A stretch of DNA of 64,000 bases from Erinaceus europaeus (GCF_950295315.1 NC_080172.1:118086724-118150723); one strand, 5' to 3'. Counted from the first letter of the stretch, positions 12,549-23,951 are shown. Notes: a model not told the origin generated them from the sequence alone. Translations and numbers: made by a program.

Positions 12549-12645
12549 GTGCTCTCTGGGGCTCAGTGCTGGCACTCTGAGACCACTGCTCCTGGCAGAC
12601 TTCTTTTAATTGGATAGGACAGAGAGAAATTGAGAGAGATGATTT
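12549..12645 (-). repeat. SINE fragment: 3' module plus start of body
   Basis: Complemented module (GGGGCTCAGTGCTGGCACTC to CTCCTGGCAGAC), then TTGGATAGGACAGAGAGAAA. The rest of the element is absent. Confidence 0.75.
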
Positions 12646-12687
12646 AGAACAGCTCTAAATAAAGAAACAGCAGTGGCCAGACCAGCT

Positions 12688-13049
12688 GTTTTTTTTTTTT
12701 TTTTTGCCTCCAGGGTTGTTGCTGGGGCTCAGTGCCGGCACCATGAATCCACTGCTCCTGAAGGCCATTCCCCCCCCCCCCCCACTTTGTTGCCCTTATT
12801 GTTGTAGCCTTATTGTGGTCATTATTGTTGTTGTTGACGTTGTTCGTTGTTGGGTAGGACAGAGAGAAATGGAGAGGAGGGGAAGGCAGAGAGAGAGGGG
12901 AGAGAAAGACAGACACCTGCAGACCTGCTTCACCACCTGTGAAGCAACCCCCCTGCAGGTGGGGAGCCGGGGGCTCGATCCAATATCCTTATGCCGGTCC
13001 TTGCGCTTCGTGCCACGTGCGCCTACCCCGCTGCACCACCGCCCGGCCC
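12688..13049 (-). repeat. SINE-A long form, full length
   Basis: A T run, module, a C run at about 12,771-12,784, tail, body and head ending ACCACCGCCCGGCCCC. It sits 430 bp from exon 2 on the downstream side in transcript order. Confidence 0.95.
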
Positions 13050-13480
13050 CTCAGCTGCTGTGTTTTACACCACTTCAAACTAGAGCTGAGGCCGGTGGAG
13101 TATTTCCCAAGGTGGTGTGGGTACTTGTCTGGCTGGAGAAGCTCCCACAACAGCAAGCAGCAGGAGACTGACAAAGCCTGAAGGTGTGTGGCCTCCTCCT
13201 CCCCATGCCCAAGGGCAGGCTTCCAGAGACTGCAAACAAGGCGGCTGGGGCTGGGACAGATGGTCACCAGCCTCAGAATGGAGGTTATCCTGGCCTCCAT
13301 ATACCCAGCTGGCTCTGAGCGAAGCCCCTATGAAGCCGTCTGGTGTCCCTGTGGGGCCACGGGGCTGCAGAGAGGGGCCCCTGTGTGCCTGGCATTCTGC
13401 GTGGACGAAGGGCGAAGGGCATGCAGAAGCAGCCAACTGGACCCTAGGCCTGGGGGGAGCAGCTGGGACACGGCACCTAC

Positions 13481-13570
13481 CAGGTCGATCAGATCACTGA
13501 GGTTCTTCTCGATTTGCTGTGGAGGAAGGCGTCTCATCAAGTCCAAGGCACAGTCCAGTTGCTGGTCACT
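13481..13570 (-). CDS. CAPZB: CAPZB exon 2, codons 2-31 of F-actin-capping protein subunit beta
   Basis: Read on the minus strand, this 90-bp exon gives 30 codons with no stop. It begins [19 protein letters not shown] and ends NLSDLIDL, which I recognise as the N-terminus of mammalian CapZ beta. In the known CapZ structure this segment belongs to the N-terminal helical stalk, away from the actin-binding C-terminal tentacle. The acceptor is a short pyrimidine stretch ending CCTTCCAG at 13,571-13,578, and the donor is GTAGGTG at 13,474-13,480. Both boundaries fall between codons. Isoforms beta-1 and beta-2 share this segment and differ only at the C-terminus. No substitution from the expected protein was noticed in the residues I could compare. 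Confidence 0.97.
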
Positions 13571-13654
13571 CTGGAAGGTGAGAGGAGGGTAGGGTGTAAG
13601 TCATTTTTGGTAATAAATATAAAAAAAAAAAAAAATCCCTTTTCTGAAAACATC

Positions 13655-13800
13655 ATTGCAGGCTGGGGGCTTATAGCAGCAGAACACGGGGCTCGGAAGC
13701 CTGAGGCCCCAGGTTCAAGTCCCTGCACCACCCAAGGCAGAACTTAGCAGTGTTCTGGTCTCAGCCTGGCTCTCACCCTCTTCTCTCTCTCAGAAAAGTT
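13655..13800 (+). repeat. SINE-D, old copy
   Basis: GCCTGAGGCCCCAGGTTCAA, then CAGAACTTAGCAGTGTTCTG, ending in a CT-rich stretch with TCTCAGAAAAG. It lies 85 bp upstream of exon 2 in transcript order, near the end of intron 1. Confidence 0.7.
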
Positions 13801-13845
13801 GGTAAATTGTGCTTTCCTTTCTTTTTTTAAAAAAATACTTTTATG

Positions 13846-14040
13846 CATTGCACCAAAGTAAAAGACTCTGGGGTGTGTGTGGCGGGGAAGGTTCGGGTCC
13901 CGGAGAGGATGGCAGAGGAGAACCTAGTGGGGACAGACTGCGATGTGGAAAACGGGTTAGTGTTACACATGTTCAAACTATTACATTTGACTGTTGACTG
14001 TAAACCATTAATCCCCCAATAAAGAAATTACAAAATATAA
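13846..14040 (+). mobile_element. L1 3' end, strongly 5'-truncated
   Basis: It matches the last ~195 bp of the L1 copies at 29.2 and 40.5 kb: CACCAAAGTAAAAGACTCTG through CCCCAATAAAGAAATTACA. It contains only 3' UTR and no coding sequence. Confidence 0.9.
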
Positions 14041-14214
14041 AAATATTTATTATTGGATAGAGACAGAAAGAAATTGAGAGAGACAGAGAGACTGCAGCCC
14101 TGCTTCACCGCTCGTGAAGCTTTCCCCCCGCAGGTGGGGACCGGGGGCTTGACCCTGGGTCCTTGTGCCCTGTAATGTGTGTGTGCTCAACTGGGTGCGC
14201 CCCTGCCTGGCCCC
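14041..14214 (-). repeat. SINE-B, abutting the L1 3' end
   Basis: Complement of SINE-B: TATTGGATAGAGACAGAAAG, body, and head ending GCGCCCCTGCCTGGCCCC. It joins the L1 A-rich end directly, suggesting insertion into that tail. Confidence 0.93.
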
Positions 14215-14670
14215 ACAAATCGTTCTTTTTCCAACAGCCTCACTGTTGCAGGTCAGTTGGGTCCACTGACAGCAGTCTGTCTCCGGGGAAGAGGACCAAG
14301 AGGTAGGTACTCAGTGACGTGGGGAGCAGGACAGGGGTCAGAACTGCCCCGTTCCGCCCACGTCTGAAGCCTTGTTGACACCCCTTCTCCAGCTCCAGGG
14401 AGGCCTAGTATCGCCCCCCAGTTTGTCTGCAGGAAGCACATTCCTGCAGCAGGGGAGGCACCACCCACCCTCACTGCATCCGACTGTCAATAAAACCAGG
14501 AGGCCTGTTTCCCCGACGGGCTCCAGCCCAGGGACGGTCAGACAAGGAGACGACGCTAAGATGTGAACAGAGGCCTGACGTGCTCTGGCGTCGGGGTGTA
14601 CCTTCCCCGGGCGCCAGTCTCTCTGCGGCACAGGGCCGTTCGCAGCGTGTCACAGAATACACTGTCACTG
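14215..14670. other. Unique intron 1 sequence
   Basis: No repeat or exon recognised. Confidence 0.55.
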
Positions 14671-14828
14671 TGGTCCGGGAGGTGGCGCAGTGGATAAAGC
14701 ATTGAACTCTCAAGCATGAAGTCCTGAGCTCAATCCCTGGCGGCACATGTACCAGAGTGATGATGTCTGGTTCCTTCTCTCTCTCCTCCTGTCTTTCTCA
14801 TTAATAAATTAAAAATTAAAAAAAAAAA
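14671..14828 (+). repeat. SINE-C with 10-bp target-site duplication
   Basis: Complete head and body, then CTCATTAATAAATTAAAAA and an A run. ACTGTCACTG flanks it at 14,661-14,670 and 14,829-14,838. Confidence 0.94.
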
Positions 14829-14838
14829 ACTGTCACTG

Positions 14839-15333
14839 ACAACCATCGGCATTCTGTTTTTCTTTTTTAGAAACAGGTGGCTGGACATAGGGTATTAATC
14901 ATCTGAAAATGAAGGCAACTCCAGCTGACTTGGTGTCAGTGATGTCTCTGTCAGTGTCAAGCTGGTCCTTGTCCCGTCTGTCTGTGGTCACGGTCCCACG
15001 CACCACACGGCCCACGGCCAAGCGCGGCCTTCCCCGGGGATCACTTTGCTTATGTTTTTAAAGATTCTTAAGCTTCCTGATTCAGGGCTATTTGGGGGCA
15101 GGAACCCCAGTATACACAGGCTACACGTTTCCCAACTGGGGTCCATCTTCCCTGGTGCAGAGGACATTAGCAATGTGGGAGACGCTTCTGGTCGTCACCA
15201 CTACAGGGGAGCTACGTCTAGTGTGTAGGGTGAGGATGTTTTGAGCATTCTACACAAGACAGGTCCTGATGATTCTGTCCAAAACACAGGGACAATCAGC
15301 TGTGAACGGCCCTTGTTTAAAAACAATTATTTC
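14839..15333. other. Unique intron 1 sequence
   Basis: No repeat or exon recognised. Confidence 0.5.
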
Positions 15334-15683
15334 GGGGGTCGAGCGGTAGCGCAGTGGGTTAAGCGCACGTGGCACAAAGCGCAGGGACCGGTGTAAGGAT
15401 CCCAGTTTGAGCCCCCAGCTCCCCACCTGCAGGGGAGTCATTTCACAGGCGGTGAAGCAGGTCTGCAGCTGTCTTTCTCTCCCCGTCTTCCCCTCCTCTC
15501 TCCATTTCTCTCTGTCCTGTCCAACAAACGACACTGGCAACAATAATGACCATAACAAGGCTACAACAACAAGGGCAACAAAAGGCAGGAAAAGATGGCT
15601 TCCAGGAGCAGTGGGTTCATGGTGCAGGCACTGAGCCCCAGTGATAACCCTGGAGGCAAAAAAAATAAATAAAAATAAAATAT
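15334..15683 (+). repeat. SINE-A long form with 13-bp target-site duplication
   Basis: Head, body, tail and 3' module (to 15,657), ending AAATAAATAAAAATAAAATA. AAACAATTATTTC is present at 15,321-15,333 and 15,684-15,696 with no mismatch. Confidence 0.96.
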
Positions 15684-15913
15684 AAACAATTATTTCTGCT
15701 GACTTTAAGGCCCTGGAAAACTACGTGCAGAGGGTCATTTCACATACAGTAAATCACGGCTCACGGCTCACTTCTAACCCCTAAGAACTTCAGGCTTTGG
15801 GGAGTATTCTCAACAGGTATTAACTACGACAAAGTCAGCCGTAAACCAGCTTAGCTACTATGCAGCCTGGACTCAGAAGATGCAGAGGTTCAGAAGGGAT
15901 TAAAAAGAGATTG

Positions 15914-16105
15914 AGGGGCCGGGGGGAGGCGCACCTGGTTGAGCGAAATGTTACAGTGGGAAAGGACCTGGGTTCGAGCCCCTGGCCCCCACCTGCAGGA
16001 GGAAAGCTTTGCGAGTGGTAAAGCAGGGCTGCAGGTGCCTGTTTATCTCCTCCTTCCCCCTCGATTTCTGGCTGTTTCTATCCAATAAATAAAGATAATA
16101 AAACA
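15914..16105 (+). repeat. SINE-B
   Basis: GCGCACCTGGTTGAGCG head, GGGTTCGAGCCCC, body and CTATCCAATAAATAAAGATA end. Confidence 0.94.
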
Positions 16106-16130
16106 GAGAGAGACTGAGAAGCGCGTGAGC

Positions 16131-16276
16131 GGGCAGCCTAGGAGGTGGTGCAGCGGATGCAGTGTTGAAGTGTCAAGCACGAAGTCCTGAGTTCAATCCT
16201 CAGCGTCTGTCTGTGCCAGAGTGATGGATGCTCTAGCTGTCTTTTTCTCACAAACAAACAAACAAACAAACAAATC
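16131..16276 (+). repeat. SINE-C with (CAAA)n tail
   Basis: Head GGAGGTGGTGCAGCGGATGC, GAGTTCAATCCTCAGC, GTGCCAGAGTGATGGATG, then a tail of CAAA repeats at 16,250-16,275. Confidence 0.88.
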
Positions 16277-16861
16277 TTTTTTAAAAGTCTCAGTCTCTCT
16301 CTCTGAAAAGTTGCAACTTGGCCAGACGGTCGGCATGCAGACACTGCTTTAACCCTCTCCCACAGAGCCTGCTCACACCGACTCGCCCAAGACTTGCTCT
16401 CAGTCAGCCAGTGCTCTGCTGGATCTAGGTGAAAACATTCAAATACTGTTGCAAAATGGGCTGACCCACACTTCACCCTGATCCTAGTTAATCTTGGTCG
16501 GAAATATCTCGCTCCCAATCCCGAGGGGAAAGGACGCGTGGCCGTCATTTAGTCAGTGACTAGAAGCTCCCCCGTACGTGAAGGAAACATGAGGAAGCAT
16601 AGTGACAGCTTGTTAAAGAGTTAAATTTAGAGTTAACTGGAGCCCTCTGCTTGGGAGCCATCCCAAATGCCAAGGAGCCCAAACCGGAAACAGTATGGAA
16701 GAATGAACCAGGGAGGCGTGACCACTCGACACGCCCGGCTCTAGCGACAGAAGGTGGACGGGGCAGCAACAAGGCGGGCAAAAAAGCCCCCTGGGACCGC
16801 TCAGGCTGCTGCCACTGTCATCCAGTTCAGAAGCAAGCAGCACTGGGTTCTCTTGGATTTA

Positions 16862-16863
<2 letters not shown>
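16277..16863. other. Unique intron 1 sequence
   Basis: No repeat or exon recognised. Confidence 0.5.
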
Positions 16864-16900
<37 letters not shown>

Positions 16901-16938
16901 GCGTGTGCGTGCACGTATGTCTGTGTGCGCGCGCGCAC
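16864..16938. repeat. (GT)n / GC-containing microsatellite
   Basis: About 16 GT units, then GTGTGC variants and a short GCGCGCGCAC run, which is alternating purine-pyrimidine and able to adopt Z-DNA. Confidence 0.95.
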
Positions 16939-17317
16939 TTTAAACTGCCATGGCAAGCTTCTCTCCACCCCCCACCCCCGCTGTCTGCACAAGAGGATGG
17001 CAAACAGAATTCGGAAGAGTGAGAAGACAGTTTCAGGGGAGCCAGCCCTAAGGAAGACTGAAGTGGATATCCGTCTAAATCCTGCATGATCGGAGGCTCA
17101 TGGCCTCGTTGTGTTGTGCTTAGTGACCCCGCACACTAGCGTTCCCTTGGGATGAGCAGACACCTGCTGTTTTTAAGTTGGATTCTGTGGGTTGTACAAG
17201 CTGGAGGTTCAGTTTTATTCTTTCATATCTGGCTGTTCAGTCTTCCTTACACCATTTAGCAAAGATACTATTCTTCCCCTGCTGTATATTCTTGGATGTT
17301 CTGTTGTAAATTTTTTA

Positions 17318-17450
17318 GAAGATGTACCTGAGAGAGAGAACGCCAGAGCATCACTCTGGCACAGGCAATGCCAGGGACTGAACCCAGGACCTGACATTCG
17401 AGCACCCAATCTTTTAGCCAGCGTGCAAGATCCCTGGCTACACTTTGCGG
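17318..17450 (-). repeat. SINE-C, old copy
   Basis: Complement: AGAGCATCACTCTGGCACAG, GGGACTGAACCCAGGACCTG, then a diverged head. Confidence 0.65.
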
Positions 17451-17499
17451 CCCAGTAACTGACCCTCCATGTACGACTGTGGGGCTCGCTATTCTGCCC

Positions 17500-17990
17500 C
17501 ATCACTGTGTGACACCTATAGGAGTTTGGACTGTCGGCACACGAATGCCGGCAGCCTGAGGCGGGACACAGAGAAAGGAGGGCATAAAAGGCGTGGACTG
17601 GGAGCAGGCCGCTCTCTGGCTGCTGCGGCTTCTCCTGGTCAGAAGCATCTCGACGGAGATGCACCAGGTATCCGCCACAGCTGCTTCTCCTGGGAACTGA
17701 ACACGACGTGTGACTCTCTAGCCGGTAAACTTTTAGACCCCTCTACAGCCATGAGCAACCTTTACCAGAGCTGATGATTGTTTATTTGATGGGGCTGAAC
17801 TTTTGATAACTGTACTCAGACTTTATGGACCTAGAGTACTCTGAACCCCTGATGATAAATGCTTATTGTGCCTTTTACCAGTTTCACCCTAATAAAACCT
17901 CCGATTGTTTAAACTTGTTCTCAGCTCCCCGCTGTGAATCCTTTTACGTGCCACTGCTCCACAAACCCCCTTTCAGTTAGTTTCAACACA
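17500..17990 (+). mobile_element. Probable solo LTR of an old endogenous retrovirus
   Basis: The stretch has LTR-like order: a TATA-like GGCATAAAAGGC at about 17,582, then about 300 bp later a polyadenylation signal CTAATAAAACC at about 17,889, followed by a GT/T-rich region. No retroviral gene is next to it. The ends are not defined because I could not find clear TG...CA termini with a target duplication. It could instead be an old non-LTR remnant. Confidence 0.4.
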
Positions 17991-18159
17991 TTATCGCTGA
18001 ATGATCACTAAATGTTTTCTAGAAGTAGAAGAAAACTACAAACAAGAGCAAGTGAGGACAGGAGTTGGGATTCCAGAACTCGGGATACATGTTGCGCCCT
18101 GTCAGTCTCTGACATCTGGGCTGCTTCTCAGGGACTGGGAGGCAGACCAGACGGTCTCT

Positions 18160-18330
18160 GCAGGCTGGGAACCATCACAGTGGCTCCTCCAACAGCCTTG
18201 CACCCTGCGTGCCTGAGCACGGGGGGTGGGGGGGAGGGGCGCGCGGCGGCAGATCCAATCCTCGGCACCGGCCCAAGTCAGAGCTGAGCAGTGTTCTGCT
18301 AATGAGAGCAATAATAATAATATAAATAAG
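18160..18330 (+). repeat. SINE-D-like remnant
   Basis: CAATCCTCGGCACCGGCCCA and CAGAGCTGAGCAGTGTTCTG are recognisable, ending in an AATAAT-rich tail. The head is replaced by a G-rich run at 18,221-18,240. Confidence 0.55.
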
Positions 18331-18624
18331 TATACAGTAGGAGGCTTCTAAGATTCCTACCAGATGGCCTGTGGCATGCCACGCCAAGTACAGACGCACC
18401 TGCAAACCTGCACCCACAAGTCAACAACGGTGCTGAGGGCTAAACTAGGTCCAACGGATAAAGCGAGTTCTCAGCCTGCAGGGACCCTACAGAATATCGA
18501 GCAAATAGCACCGGGCAGTGCGCCTCGTGCCCTGGCAGGACACGCCAAGTGCAGGAACAGGCAGTTAACCTTCTGCTCAGCTGCCACTGGGGGAGGGGCT
18601 CAGGGGATCGCCTAGGTTTTCCAC

Positions 18625-18780
18625 AGGACGGCTCTTTCCGACCCTGGTTCTAGACTTTCCTCTTTATAAAATGAGATTAGCGGTAAACAGACTGTCTGCT
18701 TTACTCTGCAGAGTTCTCTGCCCATTCAATAATAATTTAGAGTTTCCGAGGTGACGAACAGTGTTTTTGAATAGAAAACG
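18625..18780 (-). repeat. Possible MIR-type ancient repeat
   Basis: CTTTCCTCTTTATAAAATGAG resembles the reversed 3' part of MIR. Low identity makes this tentative. Confidence 0.35.
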
Positions 18781-19177
18781 TAATAAGGTCGTTGTCTTCA
18801 GAAATTTACGGTGGAGTCAAGATCAGTTAGGAAATAAAAAGTCAAAGACTCCTTGTTAGAGACGTCAAGATCAGGAGGGGATGGTCACTCCACTTTAAGC
18901 TGGTGAGACTCCAAGGGGTTGGGCTAGGGTTTAATTTTTTTTTTTTTGTAGTTTAAAAAAAATTATACAAGCTTAGAAAATGTTTCCCTTTCTGCTGCTT
19001 TTGCCTGTGACTTCAAGAAAAGCACAAGGCTGCTGAAATCACCCTAGAACAAGTAAAACGAAAGCTAAAGCCAGTTCCCAGGACAATAAATTAGTAAAAA
19101 AAAAAAAAAAAAAAAAAAAGTTATAGTTTGAAAAATGTAGTAAAGAATTAAAAGGCCAGTGCTGTCTGTTACAGCTC
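18781..19177. other. AT-rich intron 1 sequence
   Basis: Contains a T run at 18,936-18,948 and a pure A run of about 24 bases at 19,097-19,119. No gene or known element. Confidence 0.5.
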
Positions 19178-19186
19178 GCTCCCCCC

Positions 19187-19227
<41 letters not shown>

Positions 19228-19235
19228 TGTGTGTA
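19178..19235. repeat. (GT)n microsatellite
   Basis: About 18 GT units after a short C run. Confidence 0.93.
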
Positions 19236-19310
19236 CATGCAGACCAGATGACTGGTTCTCTCTCTCCTGTCTTAAGAATAAAATCTTCTTTAAAAAACAT
19301 TTAAAAATTA

Positions 19311-19594
19311 AAAAAATATATCTATTCCCTTTCGTTGCCCTTGTTGCTTTCTTGTTGTAGTTATTATTACTGTTGTTATTGATGTCATCGTTGTTGGACA
19401 GGACAGAGAGAAATAGAGAGAGGAGGGGAAGACAGAGAAGGGGAGAGAAAGACAGACACCTGCAGACCTGCTTCACCGCCTGGGAAGCGACTCCCCTGCA
19501 GGTGGGGAGCCGGGGGCTCGAACCGGGATCCTTACGCCGGTCCTTGCGCTTTGCGCCACGTGCGCTTAACCCGCTGCGCCACCGCCCGACTCCC
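19311..19594 (-). repeat. SINE-A, full length, little diverged
   Basis: Complement of tail, body and head, with AACCGGGATCCTTACGCCGG and the head ending GCGCCACCGCCCGACTCCCC. It lacks the 3' module. Confidence 0.95.
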
Positions 19595-20767
19595 CAATAA
19601 ATAGAAACCTTTAAAGAGGGAGAGCAATGAGAGACACCGTGCGTGTCTCGGAAGGACGGGCGAGGCAGATCCCGCTCTCCCCAGACGGCCCTGAAGGTCT
19701 CCCACCCCGCATGTGCCCCCGGCAGTGTGACGCTGACCGCAGCCTCGGTCCCTGGTCAGCGCTGGGAGGCGGGGCTGCTTCTCCACGGAAGACGGCAGAA
19801 GCGGTCCTCAGGCCGAGCCAGCCATCTTCTTTCTGCCTTGCCCGCTGAGCACTCGAGCTTGCCGTCGCCACGTGCAGCCCACGCGGAGAAGTCACTGCAG
19901 AGACACCAGGACTCTGAAGAGAGATGCCCGGCTGGCCCCCACGGCGCCCGGTCCCCGGCGACCCTGTGTCAGCAGTGCAAGGCCGAGAGGACAAGAACCA
20001 CCGCAGTCCTCCTGACCGGGCCCGACTCCGAGTGTCAGAGATAAAAACAACCGTGTCTGCTCCCTCCGGCCACTAGGTAGCAGCCACTGGGTGATTCTGC
20101 CGCAGAGGGGGCTCCAGGGGCCGCGGGACAAGGTTCTGAGGACAGACGGGACGGGACGGGGGCAGGGGGACCTCGGGGGAGGGGTGCGACGGCCGACAAG
20201 CAGAGTTTCGAGGCCTTCGCAGCTGAAGTTCATCAGGACTCGTTTACGTTCCTGAGAGGCTGAGCAAATCCTTAATCCGTAGACAGCCACGGCCGTTAAA
20301 CCTCCCCGGAGCCCAGGCTGGTTGATCGCAACGTCCTGGAGTTTCAGTTAACCAGGGTCGGCCTTGCATAATCTGTGACCAACAAGCAACTCCGTTAAAA
20401 GTTGGGGCAGGTGTCTGCCATGTGGCTCAGGGACAATCTGTGCCGGGGGCCATGTGGAGGGAAAAACCCACAGGCCGGTCGCCAACAGCCAATCTGTAGG
20501 TCATTCTGGAGAACGGCCGAGGCTGGATTCATGCAAGATGTCTGGTTCACGGAGGGTCCCCTGGTTTATCTTCTGGCGAGGGGCACAGTGCTGACCACTG
20601 AGCACAGATACACTTGTCACTCCTGTGGAAAGGCCCAACGCCCTGCTATCCAGTGATGATAGTCCCCAAGGCCATTGAGTAGATCAAGCCTCCCTTAACT
20701 TCTGCAAGTTATCCAACCCCTGTGTATCATCACAGCTGGGTCAGCATCATCCATTTAAAACTGCAGT
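19595..20767. other. Unique intron 1 sequence, CpG-enriched in places
   Basis: 19,660-20,260 has more CG dinucleotides than the surrounding intron and no SINE. Overlapping open frames exist on both strands but none has a known domain. A GGGAC repeat lies at about 20,145-20,160. Confidence 0.5.
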
Positions 20768-21022
20768 CAACGGCTAAGGATCCCGGCTGAGCCCCCAGCT
20801 CCCCACCTGCAGGGGAGTCGCTTCACAGGCAGTGAAGCAGGTCTGCAGGTGTCTGTCTTTCTCTCCCCCTCTCTGTCTTCCCCTCCTCTCCCCATTTCTC
20901 TCTGTCCTATCCAACAACGACGACATCAATAACAACAACAATTACAACAATTATAAAAAAAAAAACAACAGCAACAAAAGGGAATAAATAAATTAATTTA
21001 AAAATATTAAAAAAATAAAACT
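20768..21022 (+). repeat. SINE-A, 5'-truncated
   Basis: Starts at CTAAGGATCCCGGCTGAGCC inside the head, then full body and tail ending in AATAAATAAATTAATTT. Confidence 0.93.
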
Positions 21023-21111
21023 GAAGTCAAAATATACAATATAAACCCCACCATGTTACAGTACAGTCCTGTGACTGAGTCAATGCCATTCCAATCACCA
21101 TGAATACTGTT

Positions 21112-21298
21112 TAATTATTATTGGATAGAGAGAGAAACTGAGGCGGGGCAGGTAGGTAGGAGAGAGACAGGGACACCTGCACCCCTGCTTCACCACTTGT
21201 GAAGCTTTCCCCCTGCAGGTGGGGACCGGGGCCTTGAACCCAGGTCCTTGTGCACTGTACTGTGTGCGCTTAACCAGGCGCACCACAGCCTGACCCCT
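21112..21298 (-). repeat. SINE-B
   Basis: Complement: TTATTGGATAGAGAGAGAAA, body, GGGCCTTGAACCCAGGTCC, head ending CAGGCGCACCACAGCCTGAC. Confidence 0.94.
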
Positions 21299-21979
21299 AG
21301 AAACACAATCTCTTTCCAAGTTTCTGGCCTTAAAAGAGGCCGCTGTCAGGCTCACAGAGAGCTAGATGGGGACGGAGCTCTCGAGCGCATCTAAGTACCG
21401 CTCCCTCTCTTTACAGAGGCATGCTGGGCCCAGAGGCAGTTCGGCAAGGGAAGTCAGGAGCACAGCGTCACCGCCTGGACCCCTCCCTCCCTGCACTCCA
21501 CACCTGGTTCAGACCCCAGATCATCTGTGTGGGTGATGCGGGTGGGCAGGTTCCTGGAGGTGAGGGACTCAGAGCAGGCGAGCGCAGTCAGATGTGGCCC
21601 TGCTCTCAAGAAGCTTATGACGTAAGTTAAGAAACGGCTGGGGGAGAAGGGGTGGGGCCGCCTCACCATTCCAGCCCATAGGCCATGCCAGGTATTTCAT
21701 CATCATTGACAAGTTGGGAGCACCAGATGATCCAAACACCAAAATAAAAAATAAAAAAAAAAACAGTCCTCTGAATGATAACCCTCCTATGACATCCACC
21801 GGGCCCATCTGTTGGCTTAAATGAGAGCAAAGCAGTGAACTGAAACCACTTCTCACAGGCTGGAGGCAGCGTCAGAAACAGCCTCCCTACAACACGGCTC
21901 TGCTGCTCTCAGGCCACCAGCTGTTTCCTCATCCAGCGCCAGGCCACTTTCAATCTTCAACAGAGAAGCAGAGCAGAAA
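21299..21979. other. Unique intron 1 sequence
   Basis: No exon or repeat recognised. An AAAATAAAAAATAAAA stretch lies near 21,744-21,762. Confidence 0.5.
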
Positions 21980-22276
21980 CCTTTTTTTTTTTTTTTTTTT
22001 TTGCCTCCAGGCTTATCACTGGGGCTTGGTGCCTGCCCTATAAACCCACTGCTCCTGGAGGCCATTTTTTCCATTTTATTGAACGGGACAGAGAGAAATC
22101 GAGAGGGGAGGGGGAGGCAGAGAGGGAGAGAGACAAGAGACACCTGCAGACCTGCTTCACTGCTTGTGAAGCAACCCCCCTGTAGATGGGGACTGGGGGC
22201 TTGAACCCAGATCTTGTATGGGTCCTCGCTCTTCGTACTATGTGTGCTTACCTGGCGGTGCCACGGCCTGCCCCCC
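21980..22276 (-). repeat. Mosaic SINE: 3' module joined directly to a shortened body
   Basis: T run, module complement (TTGCCTCCAGGCTTATCACT to CTCCTGGAGGCC), then TTTTATTGAACGGGACAGAG with no A/C-rich SINE-A tail between. The head (GTGTGCTTACCTGGCGGTGC) looks SINE-B-like. Confidence 0.88.
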
Positions 22277-22469
22277 TCCCTAATTTTTTTTAAGGTAATC
22301 CTGGCAGGAGGAATAAACCAGATTCATGGCCTGTGGCCTCGCCCCACAGTCTGAACACTGACGGCAGTGAAGGCGGGAGCACCACAGATGTGGCCTGTCC
22401 CCCAGTGAACACGCAGGGGAAACACACAAGTCACCACTTAACCCCTCAGGACATAGATGTTTGAAAACT

Positions 22470-22608
22470 TAAAAAAAAAAATTGAAATGATGATAGAGAA
22501 ATAAGGAGAGGACGGCAGAGAGAGAGAGCGAGCGCCACTGCTTGTGAAACTTGCCCCTTGCCCGCAGGGGCCTGTGTGCTGTACTTGCTGGGTCACTGTC
22601 TGGCTCCT
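22470..22608 (-). repeat. SINE-B, degraded
   Basis: Complement with body (CCACTGCTTGTGAAACTTGC) and a shortened head ending GGGTCACTGTCTGGCTCC. Confidence 0.7.
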
Positions 22609-22611
22609 AAC

Positions 22612-22742
22612 CTGTTTATTTTTCTTACCAGAGCCCTGCTCATCTCCAGCTGATGGTGGTGCAGGGGACTGAACCTGGGACTTAGAAGCCTCACGCCTGG
22701 GAGTCTCCTTGCAGAACCGTTATGCCACCCCCACTGGCCCCT
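22612..22742 (-). repeat. SINE-D
   Basis: Complement: ACCAGAGCCCTGCTCATCTC, GGACTGAACCTGGGACTTAG and CCGTTATGCCACCCCCACTG. Confidence 0.88.
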
Positions 22743-23576
22743 ACAACTTTAAACCACGGATCCAGGAACGCTGTGACCTGGTGGGGCCACGGAGAGGGAG
22801 ACATCCCTGTGGCCTCGCCCAGCCCGGAAGTGCGCCCCTGCCAGTCAGGCCCTCAGGAAATGGCAGGAGCGCATCCTTGTCTGCCAGGGCATAAACTTTC
22901 TGTAACAGTGTCCGGGTGCTCAAGGGCCCTGTCCTCCCTGCTTTCTGCTCAGACGGCTTTTTCCATCCGGGCTGCCAAGACTCTAGCAAGGTGGGCGGAG
23001 TGTTGCTTTAGTTTCCGAATCAGCAGCTACAGGGGAAGGCAGCCTTCTCCAGCTCTCTCCTCACAATGCCCCTCGCACTGGCACGTGGAAAACGTAAGAC
23101 TGGTAACTTCCCACAAGTCAAGATGAGAGGAGACAGTGCTCTCTGGGCAGGAGACAGCACAGCTCAACCAAATTCCAGATCTGTCCGCAAAACACCTTCC
23201 CCTTCCCAGCTGCCATCTCCTTGCTCCGGCTTTCCATCAAGCCTTCTGCCCCAGAAGCAGTTAAGCCCACCCTATCTTCTGGCCTTCCCACACCCTCAGG
23301 GGCAACAGACACCAGACAGAGGATAACCCAACTGTCCCCAAACCACCTCCCATCTCGTCTCCACCCAGCACAGCACCGAGAACTTTCAGTCACCGCTCTT
23401 CCTGGTGTATTTACTTGGGAGCAAAACTTAGCAGCCTACATACAAGCCCTGTGTCAGCTCCTACAACAGCCCCAGCTGATCTTCCCCCCTTACACATCCC
23501 TCCAGAGAATTTGAGGTGCAGAATGAATCACACTCGGGCGGTGGGGCTGTCTTTGCTGCAGTGCAGGTTAAATTAA
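22743..23576. other. Unique intron 1 sequence
   Basis: No repeat or exon recognised. Confidence 0.5.
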
Positions 23577-23606
23577 ACTAACTAACTAAATAAATAAATA
23601 AATAGG
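23577..23606. repeat. (AACT)n / (AAAT)n microsatellite
   Basis: Runs of ACTA then AAAT units. Confidence 0.85.
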
Positions 23607-23865
23607 AACAAACAAAAAAGGTTTGAAGTAACCAACTCAGTGCCTACAGCCCCTCCCCCAGCTCAGGAACATACAGTGGTTCCTTTGCAGGAATCAGCAG
23701 CTCACCCAGTGAACTGGGGGTGAACTGGGGGTGAGGCGACATTCCCCACGGAGTGAACACCGGGGTCCCAAAGGAGGCGCGGCTGTTAGGGCCTGCTCTG
23801 GCTGGCCGGGCTCGGCAGGCGCCCCAGGTCCTCCACCTTGATGCACCCCCACCAAGTTCTCTTCC

Positions 23866-23946
23866 TACAGGTGGGGGCCGGGGGCTTGAACCTGGGTCCT
23901 TGTACACTGTGGTGTGTGCTTAACCAGGTGCGCCAATGTCTGGCCC
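23866..23946 (-). repeat. SINE-B head fragment
   Basis: Only the complemented head and B box remain (GGGGGCTTGAACCTGGGTCC to CAGGTGCGCCAATGTCTGGC). Confidence 0.85.
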
Positions 23947-23951
23947 CAACC

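Noticed and set aside
1..13480. CAPZB exon 3 in the left part of the window
   Set aside because: The expected codons after I-D-L (V-P-S-L-C-E-D) were looked for on the minus strand and not seen; intron 2 appears to extend beyond position 1.
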